From assembly GCF_965363235.1 (NCBI RefSeq), contig NC_134846.1, positions 4,593,001 to 4,657,000 on the forward strand: a stretch of DNA of 64,000 nucleotides, in the 5' to 3' direction. Positions 21,520-32,738 of the stretch are shown here, one piece after another. Within the stretch, counting starts at the first letter, position 1. The number at the start of each line of letters is the position of its first letter. The translations under genes and the position numbers were made by a program. Source of the stretch: Mytilus galloprovincialis (Eukaryota; Mollusca; Bivalvia; Mytilida; Mytilidae). The notes under the pieces were generated by a model. That model did no database searches, had not been told where the DNA came from, and saw only the letters and a list, made by a program, of their open reading frames with translations.

Positions 21520-23320
21520 ACGATCCGTCCTCACATAGAAATATTATTGGTTTACAATGAGGCCATATATATATATTAAGTGTAAATAAGTTCAGTTGAT
21601 GCGGTCAAATAATTTTGTTAAAACGACTCAGCCTGATATATCGAAACTACTGAAATTTGTTTACAATTCAATATTTTGAATGAAAAGAGGACTTGGTGAT
21701 ACTCTAAATTGATGTGGAAATTTTTTTGTTGCCAATGTGTTCCAATATTCATTGATATTGCTGTCATTTGAATTATACAATCCATCGTAATATTTATTAC
21801 TATAAGTGATTAAGTATTCGGCTATAAATATATATTAAGATTTACATAACAAAGTGTAAATATGGTTAGTTTTGGTTGATACTATCACATATGGTCAGTT
21901 TTGGTTGATGCTGTCAAATATGGTCAGTTTTGGTTGATTCGGACAAATAATTTTGTTATATTCATGAGTCAGTCTGAGATATCAAAACTACTGAAATTAG
22001 TTTACGATTTAAAATTCTGATTAAAAAGAGGACATACATGTACTGGCACTATAAACTGATGTGAGCATAATTTTGTTTTCCAATATTTCTTTCATTTATA
22101 TTAAACAATCCACCTGATATAAAAATATAAGTGATTTACTTTGCGGCTATTAAGATTGACATCATGTACATAATAAAGTGCAAATATGGTCAGTTTTGGT
22201 TGATGCGGACAAATTATTTTGTTATACCAGTCAGTCTGAGGTATGAAAACTACTGATATTTGTTTATGATGCAATATTTTGAATAAAAAGAGGTCATGCT
22301 GGCATTCTAAATTGATGCAAATGAAATTAGGTAGCATTGTGTTCCAATATTTCTATATCATTTGTATTTTCATGATTTTACAATCCATCCTTACATAAAA
22401 ATATTACAGATTTACTACATGTACTATGCGACTATAAGAGTTACATAAAAAAGAGCAAATATGGTCAGTTTTGGTTGATGCGGTCAAATATGGTCAGTTT
22501 TGGTTGATGCTGTCAAATATGGTCAGTTTTGATTGATGCAGATAAATAATTTTGTTACATGAGTCAGTCTGAGGTATGAAAACAACTGATATTTGTTTCT
22601 GATGCGATATTTTGAATAAAAATAGGAAATGCTGGCACTCTCAATATATGCTAGAAATGGTCATTGATTTCCAAAATAATTGTAGTTATTTATATACTAC
22701 AGTCCCTCTTGACCTGAAATTATAACTGAATTACTGTGCAGCTATTTTATAGATTTACATAAAAAAAGCAAATATGGTAAGTTTTTGTTGATGCGGTCAA
22801 AAGATCTTATTACACGACTCAGTCTGAAGTATGAAAACTACTGATATTTGTTTATGATTCAATATTTTGAATAAAAAGAGGACATGCTCATTGGCGGATC
22901 AAGGGGGGTCCAGGAGTTGGAGCCCCCTTTTTGTTTAAGATCAATGCATTTGAATGGGAGCATATAGTTGGAACCCCCCTTTACTCATTGTTGGAACCCC
23001 CCACTCCCTTTTTATAATAGCTGGATCTGCCCCTGCATGCTGGCACTATAAATTGATGCGAACAAAATTGTTTTCCAATATTGCTGTAACTTGTATAGTA
23101 CAGTCCCTCTTGACCTAAAATTAAAACTGAAGTACTGTGCAGCTATATAGATTTGCAGAAAGAAAGAGCAAATAATGTCAGTTTAGATTGATGTGGTCAA
23201 AAGATTTTTGTTAAACAGGTCCGTCCGAGGTATGAAAACTACTCGTAAACATAAATTACATTTGGGTAATGAAGTCAGATAATTTTGTTATGTGATAACG
23301 AGCCATCCTGACTCCCGGAA
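21520..23320. repeat. Satellite-like array, about 300-bp units
   Basis: Roughly six diverged units of 270-330 bp. Each has ATGGTCAGTTTTGGTTGATG, then CAAATAATTTTGTTA, CAGTCTGAGGTATGAAAACT, ATTTGTTTATGATTCAATAT and TTTTGAATAAAAAGAGGACA. Within units, a 28-30 bp sub-repeat (TATGGTCAGTTTTGGTTGAT) is present one to three times, near 21860-21940, 22185-22215 and 22455-22540. The translated frames here are artefacts. Confidence 0.85.
22888..23034. mobile_element. MITE inserted in the satellite array
   Basis: The block starts TTGGCGGATCAAGGGGGGTC and ends ATAGCTGGATCTGCCCCTG, giving imperfect terminal inverted repeats (9 of 12 positions). The host unit reads GACATGCTGGCACT in other copies but is split here after GACATGCT and resumes with CATGCTGGCACT. 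That shows insertion with a CATGCT duplication. Internally GGAACCCCCC repeats are present. Confidence 0.75.
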
Positions 23321-23324
23321 TAAC

Positions 23325-23420
23325 AAATGTAAAACAATTTAGATAACAACCCCCCCCCCCCCTCCCATAATACTAACGGCCTAATTTATGATCACTGAAT
23401 TACGGGCTCCTGACTGTAAT
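23325..23420 (+). repeat. R1 repeat fragment with poly-C tract
   Basis: AACAAATGTAAAACAATTTA and ACTAACGGCCTAATTTATGA are R1 blocks, here split by a run of about 15 C at 23349-23366. Confidence 0.65.
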
Positions 23421-23674
23421 TGCTATTGTGCTAAACGGACAGTCGAATATCAATCATCAATCATTCAATTTTTTGATTGACACTTTATATAAACGTTTTA
23501 TATTCATTGTTTATAGTTTATATACAATGTTTATATAAAAAGGCTCGTTCCCAACAAACATGAGATATTTGCCACTGAACATAAAGCAAACAACATGTTT
23601 CAATGGGTTAGTACATTTTTGTGCGTATAAAGTGTTTGTCTGTCTTAAATATAACACTCATGCTGTGACATTAA

Positions 23675-23947
23675 TGTGGTACCTAACACTACAGGGAGAT
23701 AACTCTGTAAAATCATCTAAACGTTTTAATTAGGTTGTGTTGTTAAGGGAATATTAAGCTTCTCAATGATCAAAATAAGTGTTTGTCAAACTGCTATATA
23801 ACCAGTGTAATTTTTCTGATAAAACGGTTGGTTCAAATTTTTTGAAATTTTTATATTTTTGTAAAAGGGTCAAAGTAAATACTTTGTCAAAATTTTAAGA
23901 AAATTAAACGAGCCAAATTAATGTTAGCGAAAGTGTTGGGTACCACC
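23675..23947. mobile_element. TTAA-type MITE, copy 1
   Basis: It starts TGTGGTACCTAACACTACAG and ends GTGTTGGGTACCACC. It matches the copy at 34655-34901 over most of its length (ACAGGGAGATAACTCTGTAA, CTTCTCAATGATCAAAAT, GCTATATAACCAGTGTAATT). Flanks are TTAA and TCAA, so the target duplication has decayed. It carries extra internal sequence compared with copy 2. Confidence 0.85.
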
Positions 23948-23959
23948 TCAAACGAGCTT

Positions 23960-25915
23960 CTTACCTTATTGACTGTAAAACTAATCACTCATAAGATCAG
24001 CTTTCATATTAAACTTTCACTTTTCTAAAATGCGTAAACAGATGCGTCTTTTTCTCAATTGTTATCATTTTGCACTAATCAATTTCCGTAACTTTTAAAA
24101 TATAAATAAAATTCAGTTGAAATTACCAGTAGTGTAAAACATTCCATACGTAAACCATATACAACACAAATTTGTAGAAATAACTCGGTTTAGAAAATGT
24201 AACGGTTTTTTTTTTAATCAGATATAAAAAAAAAAAAATAGCAACGGGTTTTCGACAGGAAATAGATTTTAAATTCAGGTCGAAACCTTGGAAATTTAAA
24301 TGTAGCAATATATACAAATAAATCTGATAAAATAATTTTTAATTAGAGAAGAGTTGTATTCTATAGTTATTAAAGTAAAACCGTAGTACAGATGAAACAA
24401 TATAATACAATTAAAACCCGCCTTCATTGTAAATGACATGATACACTTAAAAGCTGTATTTGAAATATTTGTAGAATACTGAGATTAATATACTTCAAAA
24501 TTTTCACTAAAAGGTTATTCCAATTAAAATGTATGTTATTGACATTTTATAACAATGCGCTTTCATAATAACATGTAAATATGTAATAGTGTTAGTATTG
24601 GATCGTCCATTTAAAATTTTCATTCATTGTTTGACGATGCATTTATAACTGTTTTATATGAAACTTAAGAGATAAAACCCATTATTTGTGTTTTTTTGGT
24701 ATTACGAACACAATTAGTCATTGTGTACATGCACCATTATGTCTTGTTTGCCATATTAATAGGTTTTAAGTGAACCTTGATACCTAATTTATCAGAAATG
24801 TGTAATTCGGTCGTCGCTACTCATCCTGCTATCAGTCGATTGTGATAAAAAATAAAAAGAAATTCAAAAAGAAATTGGAAATACAAGAACTGGACCAAAA
24901 CACGGTAAGGTCAAATTTACATTGACCTGGAACACAATACATATTTTTACAATGTTAAGCTAAAAGTAAAGTAAAATCAATCTTAAGTCATAAATTATTT
25001 TTAGTGTCCTCTTTTCAGTTTAAACCATATAACTTTCATATTTTCAATAAAACGTTAGAATAACGATTGAGAAGAAAACTTTACATAAAAGAGATATTGA
25101 TAATATTGCGGTTACGATTATACTCCCATAGCAAAATTAATGCTTTGTATAAATGAGATACCAAATATCGTTGAATGACGAAATAAGAATATAAGCATTT
25201 TCCTGGAAAATGCACGATTGTGAAACCGAAAGTCATTCAAACAAGAAAATATAAACAAACGACGAATCGATCATTGTGTTATAATCCTTTTTATTTCACA
25301 ATAAGTAAAATAATAATTTGATTCACACCTATCAACTACGTTATAGCAAAATGTTTTTTTACGTCAAATTAGAACACACCCGTAATATTTGTTGATTTGA
25401 AGTCTCTAACAATGTGTAAGCCTTATTTTAGCCTGGATTTTTAGTCTTGGTATTGTCATCTGATAAAGTCATGCTGATTATAAGATGCACAGTTTTCTCT
25501 GCTATCAAAATCTTTCTGTTTGAACCCGTCGACCTGGAACTTGACATATAATTATTGGTAATATATATCATTTGGAAACAAAAGGGCCTGGAATGTAGTA
25601 TTTTGTTTATCAACAGCATTGTCCTGTATTAGTTATAAATAAAGTTGAAATCTTTGATCCGCCGTATTTATGTCATGTCGGCTAACAAATAGAAACTGTA
25701 CCTACGCCTTATTTCAAGTGTAGCTTTTTAGTATTCGTTATTTTATAAAGTCATGCTGATTAAAATACTACAATATGAAACAATGTGACAATGACTGAAT
25801 TTAGTAGTGATAACCCTGTGATTATGAGTATATAGCAAATCCCAAATATACCGTTTGTTGGTGAGCCTGACAAATGTGGAACTTAGAGATAAGGTAAAAG
25901 GTAACATGTGAAATA
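23960..25915. other. AT-rich spacer, no gene recognised
   Basis: No exon found. A weak direct repeat (AAAGTCATGCTGATTA at 25465 and 25757, with similar surroundings) is the only structure seen. Confidence 0.45.
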
Positions 25916-25923
25916 CAATGACA

Positions 25924-26180
25924 CATACCTGCCAACTGTCACTATTTGCGGGGGATTTCCCCCATGGAGGCTCCCAAATTGAAATTTTGAAAGAGCAATT
26001 TTGTGCACAATTTTAAATAAAACAATTAATTTTACATTGGCTATAGGCTTATAAAAATATAAAGAAGCCAAAAAACAACATTAAAATGTATTTGAAGGGC
26101 CCCTTGAAGATTTTTTAGGACTATGACAGCCATCTTCCACGCAAAACCCCCATGGGCATTTTGAAAAGTTGGCAGGTATG
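25924..26180. mobile_element. MITE with perfect 14-bp terminal inverted repeats
   Basis: It starts CATACCTGCCAACT and ends AGTTGGCAGGTATG, exact reverse complements. It is flanked by ATGACA at 25918-25923 and again at 26181-26186, which reads as a 6-bp target duplication. The interior is AT-rich with CCCCCATGG blocks near both ends. No transposase. Confidence 0.88.
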
Positions 26181-26189
26181 ATGACATGA

Positions 26190-28430
26190 CAAGCGTTAAC
26201 CTTTTAAAAAGGGCTAGTCGACTCTTAGCTGATGAAAATGGAAAGTGCTCTCGCTTTTTAGATTAATTCATTTACTAGAATAGCCACGTGCATCAATCAA
26301 CAAATTTTACCACACACGTGAGGTCACACGTTATGAAGTAGTATATATCGTTTAACGTTGTTGTTTAAGAAACTCCAGAAGATTCGACTTTTTATAGATA
26401 AAAGTTACCTGTGTACCAATATCATGCATATGCATGATTAATGACCAGGCAAAATATAATTGCTAAAATAGAGAGGACAAATCCGATACTCTACTGGATT
26501 GAAGGACATTTACTAGGTTTGGATTATCCTAACCAATCAACAAACTTTGATTATTCACGTCTCGTAATATCTTCCAATCAGGTAGCAAGAAAAATTCACG
26601 CACTGACTGTCCATCGTTCAATTCTTAATATCGACTCATAGGAGTCGATAATTAAAAAGAAATCCCATCGGATCGTTCCGGACCTTGTTAATTTGTCTAA
26701 TTGCTTATTGTTTGAAACAGTAATAGATGTACATGTAAAAGGGTAAAATTTTCAATAAACCATATCAAGTATGATTATACCCTTACATAGGTTTGACGTG
26801 TAGCTTTTTTTCGGTTAAACGTTTTTTAAGGTGAACAAAACACGGTCTTTAGATTAAGTAGTATAGATAATAGTGTGTTAATTTATGGGAACAAGAAATG
26901 TTTGCCTCCATGCAGCTAGAGCGTTTCGATCCAACATAATTGTCGTATTTGTCCTATAAGAACACAAATAAAACAGAGGGCATGACTTTAAACTGATTTT
27001 ACCACTGATTTGCCGTTTATGCCGATAGATTACCCTTCGCTATAGCTCCTGGTAAACTGTTTAGCAGAAAGGGCCTACCCATAGTATACTATATGACCAG
27101 TATAAATTCAAGCCCTATGAATTATTTCTTAGATATTTTTCTTTGATTTAATTTTAGTCATTGATGACAATCTAAATCACATATTTGGTCGATGCCAACT
27201 TAGTACAACTGAATAGGCAACGTCACTATACTAGACTTGAATATCCCCATGTTATGTGTATGTATATGAAATGCATATGGACAAACACAGAAGTGAGTTT
27301 TCGTCAATATATTGTAAACCTTTTTCTTTTAACAGGATTTCAATAAAGGCAATTACTTTGTTGTTGTTTTTTTGTATGTGATTTTTTGGTAATATGTGAC
27401 CAAAGTACATCAGAGACATACAAAAGCATGATACAATTTGAGTCTCATGTCGATAACTTAATTAACCATTATTATGGTTCGTAATACTGAAATGATATTA
27501 CAAGCAAATCTACTAACAAATAAGCGACATCACTTTTAAAAAGTGCAGAGTAAGCGCATAATTTTAATGCCAGTACATTCTACATGTTTTTCTAACCAGT
27601 TTGAAGCTTTAAATTAATTCAGTGGTTGTCACTTGTTGCTATCTCTTATATCTGTCCTTCGTTAAACATACTGAAACTTTTCATACATAAACCATCATAT
27701 ATAAAGTATATGAATATTCGGCAAAACAGATTATTGTCTGACGTATTAGATTATAATCCTGGTACCTATGACAACTTTTTATGATGCATTCTGCTGTTTT
27801 TATGTATTTTTATGTTTTGCTTTGGAATCTTGTAAATAGGATCTTACTCCGTGGTTTGAGTGTATGTTAACAGCGTGCTATTTTTTTTCAAATTGACTTA
27901 TTTTTCTTGAAATCCTGATTTCATCTTCCCGTGGTTAGCAGGGGACAACATGCTTTAATTGACAATTCATAACATGTGAGAAGAGGTTTAGAATGATAAA
28001 TAGGAATTAATATTCACATGTAATCTACCTATACACAATCGGCACAAATGATAACAAATCGGCGCAAGTGAAAGACAAAATCGGCGCAATAATTGGAATG
28101 ATGAAGTGAAAGTTGTCTTCTGTAGACAAATGTTTACCTATTAATAATAGTTGAAATTCGGTATTGAAATATACAATTCACAAATAAGTTTAAATAACTT
28201 TTCAATTGTTTTCTAGATGTATTGAATATGTTTGAGAAAAAAAGACTAAATTGGGAAAAATGAGGTGCCACTCATTGCCTGAAATACATACTTATATATT
28301 CCAAGGACAGCTTTGTTATCATGACACCGCAACACTGGTGATAAATTTAAAATGATGGTCTGATTTATGTCCTCGTTGTGTATTCCTTTAATTTGAACCC
28401 CAACACAATGACTAATTATACTATGACTAC
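26190..28430. other. AT-rich spacer, no gene recognised
   Basis: No gene. A 22-bp palindrome (TATCGACTCATAGGAGTCGATA, with a 4-base centre) lies at 26629-26650. A triplet of ATCGGC(A/G)CAA motifs lies at 28037-28090. A 66-codon frame at 26441-26641 has no recognisable domain. Confidence 0.45.
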
Positions 28431-28433
28431 AAA

Positions 28434-28795
28434 AAAGAAGATGTGGTATGATTACCAATGAGACAACTGTCCACGAGAGACCACAATGACACATACATTA
28501 ACAACTATAGGTCACCGTACGGCCTTCAACAATGAGCAAAGCCTATACCGCATAGTCAGCTATAATAGGCCCTGATATGACAATGTAAAACAATTTAAAT
28601 GAGAAAACTAACGGCCTTATCTATATAAAAAAAATGAAGGTAAAACAAATGAATTATGTAACACATAAATAAACGACAACCACTGAATTACAAGCTCCTG
28701 AATTGGGTAAGGCATATACATAAATAATGTGACGGGGTTAAACATGTCAGCGGGATCCCAATTCTCCCCCTAACCTGGGACAGTGACGTTCTTCT
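28434..28795 (+). repeat. Mussel dispersed repeat R1, near full length
   Basis: It has the same order of blocks as 6360-6715, from AAGAAGATGTGGTATGATTA to CGGGATCCCAATTCTCCCC. By eye it is the same length as that copy. Confidence 0.85.
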
Positions 28796-29029
28796 TTGGC
28801 TTTGTGTTGGTATTGCTCGCTAGGAAATTAAATAAAATCATTCTCAAAGTAAATATATCTGTCCATTTTTGCCGTTAAACAGATAAATGAAGATGTGGTG
28901 TGAGTGTACATTTTACGAGCACTAGCAGCACACGTTTATTTTCATAGTTTTAATCAACCTCGCCTATGGTAAATACTGGCTATTGCAAAGTAATTATTGT
29001 TGTTAAGATACGGTATATAAATTAAGGTT

Positions 29030-29925
29030 TGGGGAGGCATATCAATTCTTAAAAAAGTTGATTGATACTTCGCCGTTGTCAATGGAGTTTTCATAGCCAT
29101 CTCATTTGTTGCTTGTTTTTTGCCGCTTGTTTCTTAATTTTACATATATATAGGAATGGTTAGCATTTCCCTTCAAGTCATTGCTGATAAAATCTTGGAT
29201 TTACTCACCATGAGCTTTCTGTGTCTCTTTTTGGGTATAGTATTCCCAGTCGCTAAGGTTATTGGTACGTTAAGCTTTAGAGCTGTCTCTTATTGTCCGG
29301 GGTTTTATCCATAGATGTGTGAACCTGTTTATTGTTAGTTTTGATGCCTTGTGATTAGATGTTCTAAGATTGTTTTTACTTCATTTGACATACATTGTAG
29401 TCTCCACTATTTGATGGTTAGATTGACATTATTTTTCACCAAATGCCTTAAGAGAACTGCTTTCGTGTTAGCATGTTTCCATAAGATAATCTTTGTCCGT
29501 GTTGGCTTTACAAAATTTGTTAGTATAGTTGTGTCATATTGATTGATATTGTATAGTGTGTCTTTTTATGCTGTAATTTTACTGTATTGTCTCGGGGTTT
29601 TGGTTATTGCTGTGAAAACGTTTAAATCTGCTGCTTTATCTTTCCCCTGTCAGGAGCCTATTGTCCAGTGGTTGTTGTTTGTTTGTGTGGTTCATAGGTG
29701 TTTTCGTTTCTCGTTTTTATATATATTACACGGTTGGTTTTTCTGTTTGAATTGTTTAACACTGATCAAGTTGGGGCTCTTTATAACTTGCTGTACGATG
29801 TGACCCAATGCTCGGTGTTAGAGAACGTACTTTAACCTATAATTAAATACTCCTTATACATTGTGACTTCGATGGAGAGTTGACTCCTTGGCATGCATAC
29901 CACATCTTCTTCTTGTAATATTTCT
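29030..29925 (-). repeat. Long diverged R1-related repeat
   Basis: It ends GAGAGTTGACTCCTTGGCATGCATACCACATC..., the complement of the R1 start. It also contains CAGGAGCCTATTGTCCAGTG and TTGTTTGTTTGTGTGGTTCA, which match the complement of the R1 3' part. The plus-strand frames at 29351-29803 are products of this repeat. Confidence 0.6.
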
Positions 29926-30539
29926 TGTTTATGGCATTATAAAAAGGCTGGTGCATTTACAATTCAGTATCACATTTCATCGTCTTAATGGTTTTCAAGG
30001 CAATACGCTCGTTCAAAGTACACGGCATATTATGTAAGCATGAGACAAATTTTCTAACTTTGCTGTTGTCTATATCTGTTCTTTTCATTTACAAACAAAA
30101 TCACAGATTACACCTAGTAATAAGCGAACATATTCCGTGTGATAGAATATTCACAAGACTTCAGTTGGTTTATTTGTCTATTTTTATATGCTACATAATG
30201 TGCTCTTTTATGAGATTCTGGATAATAGTGGGTGTATTAAGTTTGGTATTTCATTCAATTTTTGTTGGAGCTAAATGTATCATAACCTGATTAGTGTTAT
30301 TTGCATCGTCTTTAATCAGTTCATATACGATGATAGTGAAAGCTCTTTTAGCAAATCCCTAGATTAAAATTCTAGCCACCGTTTCACAAAGCCTTCTAAT
30401 GACTCTTTATAACGTTATATATAAGCTGGGTAATTTTCTGTGTCCAATGGACATGTTTCCCGTTTATTTGGTTACATTCAGTAGATCACAGAAAGTCTGA
30501 GTAACATATACATTTAAAATATCTACATGGAAATAAAGC

Positions 30540-30720
30540 AGTTGGACTGTTTGGCAAGGTGGTTAGAGCTCAAATAGACAAATTCATAGCTGTGACGGAC
30601 CCGAGCTTGAAGAGAGCGCGTAGAAAACGAACAAAAACGGGTAGACAGCCAAGGGTTCCGAACAATCTAGATGATGCAGTGGCTGACCAGGCAACCACTG
30701 TGTAAGCAGTATAAATTGTA
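30540..30720 (+). repeat. Possible tRNA-related SINE
   Basis: TTTGGCAAGGTGGTTAGAGC resembles a pol III A box, and GGGTTCCGAACAA about 100 bp on is a poor B box. The distance is too long for a tRNA. Weak call. Confidence 0.25.
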
Positions 30721-30984
30721 ATAAACTACAAGGAAAATTTAAACGGAAAGTCTCTAATCAAATGGCAAAATTAAAAGTATGAGAGACTTGCAGGAGCTAA
30801 ACGAAAAAAAACAGAATTTCAATCCCCTGCAAGGAGGATACATTTTCTTATACATTTTCTGTTTACATATGTCTTTCAAGAATTCAAATAAAAGTCATTT
30901 GTCTTTCGTCTAATTTTTTTTTTAATAAAATTGTGTCAAAAAGCGAATGAAAAAAAGGTTTTTGTAAACATTGGATGTATATTT

Positions 30985-31055
30985 GTTAATTTCTGTGTCA
31001 TTTGGTGTCCGGTGGAGAGTTGTCTCGTTAGCAATTATACCACATCTTCTTATTA
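30985..31055 (-). repeat. R1 repeat 5' fragment
   Basis: GGTGGAGAGTTGTCTCGTTAGCAATTATACCACATCTTCTT is the complement of the R1 head with small changes (shown here in part: GTTGTCTCGTTAGC, ACCACATCTTCTT). Confidence 0.7.
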
Positions 31056-31059
31056 TTAT

Positions 31060-32535
31060 ACTACAAAAATTTCTGGACATACGGAATATACGGAGTAAAA
31101 AAAAAATAGCCCATTAAACAGCTAAAATATAATATTAATGTGCTTAAAAACTAACTTTAAAGGCTAAATTAGTCTTCAGCTGTGTAATATTAAATTCTAA
31201 TGCACAATTTCTTTCATATTTGAAAAATCCTCTGTGGCCAAAATAAAGAATCTACTTCCCTTCCAAATGTTATAAAAACCAAACAGATTGAAAATAATCT
31301 ATGTAACCTAGAAGCTTAGCATATATTTTTGAAAATGGTTGACATAAACGTACTGATGATTTTAAGAGTTATTTCCCTTAACCTAGGTCTACCTGCTTAA
31401 TATCAAATTAAAATGATTTAAAATGTCAGCCAACGGAAGAAAAATCATATGGTTACATGTACATTGACATCTATGGAGTGCATGGTTTAATGAATCACCA
31501 ATTTGTAAGTGTGAAATGATTTCAACAAAGTTTGTTACATATTTTTATAAAATAAGCAAGTTTAAAGTGACAAATCCTTAAACATTTGAAGTCTTTACCC
31601 TATGTTGTTTTATTTTTGCGAGAAAAGGGAGTTCCAAAAATATTATAAAAATGTGAAAATGATAGAAAATTTACAAAATTCATCTATTGAATAGAAATAA
31701 AATAAAACACTTAAGACAATTTGAATACAAGACCAAACATCGATCAATAAAACATCGTATGAGGTTATTGTATACAACAAAATAAAAATTAAGCAGGAAG
31801 TACATGTATTTTACAATTATAATCACACTGAAAGTAAGACAAATTTATAAAACGATTGACGATGATTGCAAACGAGACTCTGAACGAATGTTGAAGAAAA
31901 ACAAACATGCAACCTAAAACATACCATAAACGATAACTTTAAAAAATACCGAAATCTGAGGAAAGTTCAAACATGAACTGTCAAATGGTAAAATCAAAAG
32001 ATCAAACACTTCAAATGAATGCATAACAGCTGTCATATTCATGACTTTGGACAGATATTTTCTTATGTAGAAAATGATGGATGAAACATGCTTTTATAGC
32101 TTACTTAACTTAAAATAAGCTTTTTGTTTAATGTTTATGTTATTGTCAACCGTATTTCAATGTCTTTGCCGTTCATATTTTTTGTATGTAGTGTCAATTG
32201 TATTGATATATTAAATAAAAGCCATTGTGTTATGTCAAAAATAAATTTCAATGTAGGTAATAATAGGCTAATCATTTAAATTGGATGGATTACATTGTCA
32301 TTTCAGTATCCGTTCAGTTAACCTGATTTTTAATCTTAAATTATTTACATAAAATAATTTGAAAAAAATATTAACAGCGATATAAAATATTTTTCGACTT
32401 ATTAGTTTAAAAAGTCTGTCTTGGTATCTTTCAACTTGTGTGTATAATGCATTAATATCCATGTGTTGGCTTCTAAATCTTTGAATACAAATGTATATTA
32501 ACTGACCATTTAGTTTGCCATCGAAATAGATTTTA
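31060..32535. other. AT-rich spacer, R3 repeat at 31945-32065
   Basis: No gene. The R3 blocks (GAGGAAAGTTCAAACATGAA, TCAAATGGTAAAATCAAAAG, GCTGTCATATTCATGAC) are visible at 31945-32065. Confidence 0.45.
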
Positions 32536-32738
32536 TTAATGGTTTTGTTTGGAAATCCCTCTCAACCTGTACTTTCGATAATTTTGAATAAATCTTAAAC
32601 TTTTTGCAGAATTGATCAATGTATTTGCATCACTAAGTATTATCATTCCGACAGAGAAAGTAATTATTAGGACTCCCAGAGTTCCTATAGCTTTGACTGA
32701 TGTTCTGGTATCTGTAGCACTGATTTTCTTACTTCTTG
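32536..32738 (-). CDS. Gene B exon 4: transmembrane helix and short tail
   Basis: Acceptor TCTTTCAG before CAAGAAGT. The stop codon lies at 32536-32538 and overlaps an AATAAA hexamer, which is probably too close to be the polyadenylation signal in use. Confidence 0.85.

Noticed and set aside
26441-26641. 66-codon plus-strand frame ending at a palindrome
   Set aside because: No recognisable motif; the palindrome TATCGACTC/GAGTCGATA after it has no known role in a eukaryotic gene.
28037-28090. Possible short repeat array (ATCGGCGCAA)
   Set aside because: Only three copies and no spacer regularity; not a CRISPR or other defined array.
29351-30290. Plus-strand hydrophobic frames resembling membrane proteins
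   Set aside because: 29351-29803 lies in a diverged R1-type repeat on the other strand; the next frame (29988-30290) has no homologous motif or splice sites.
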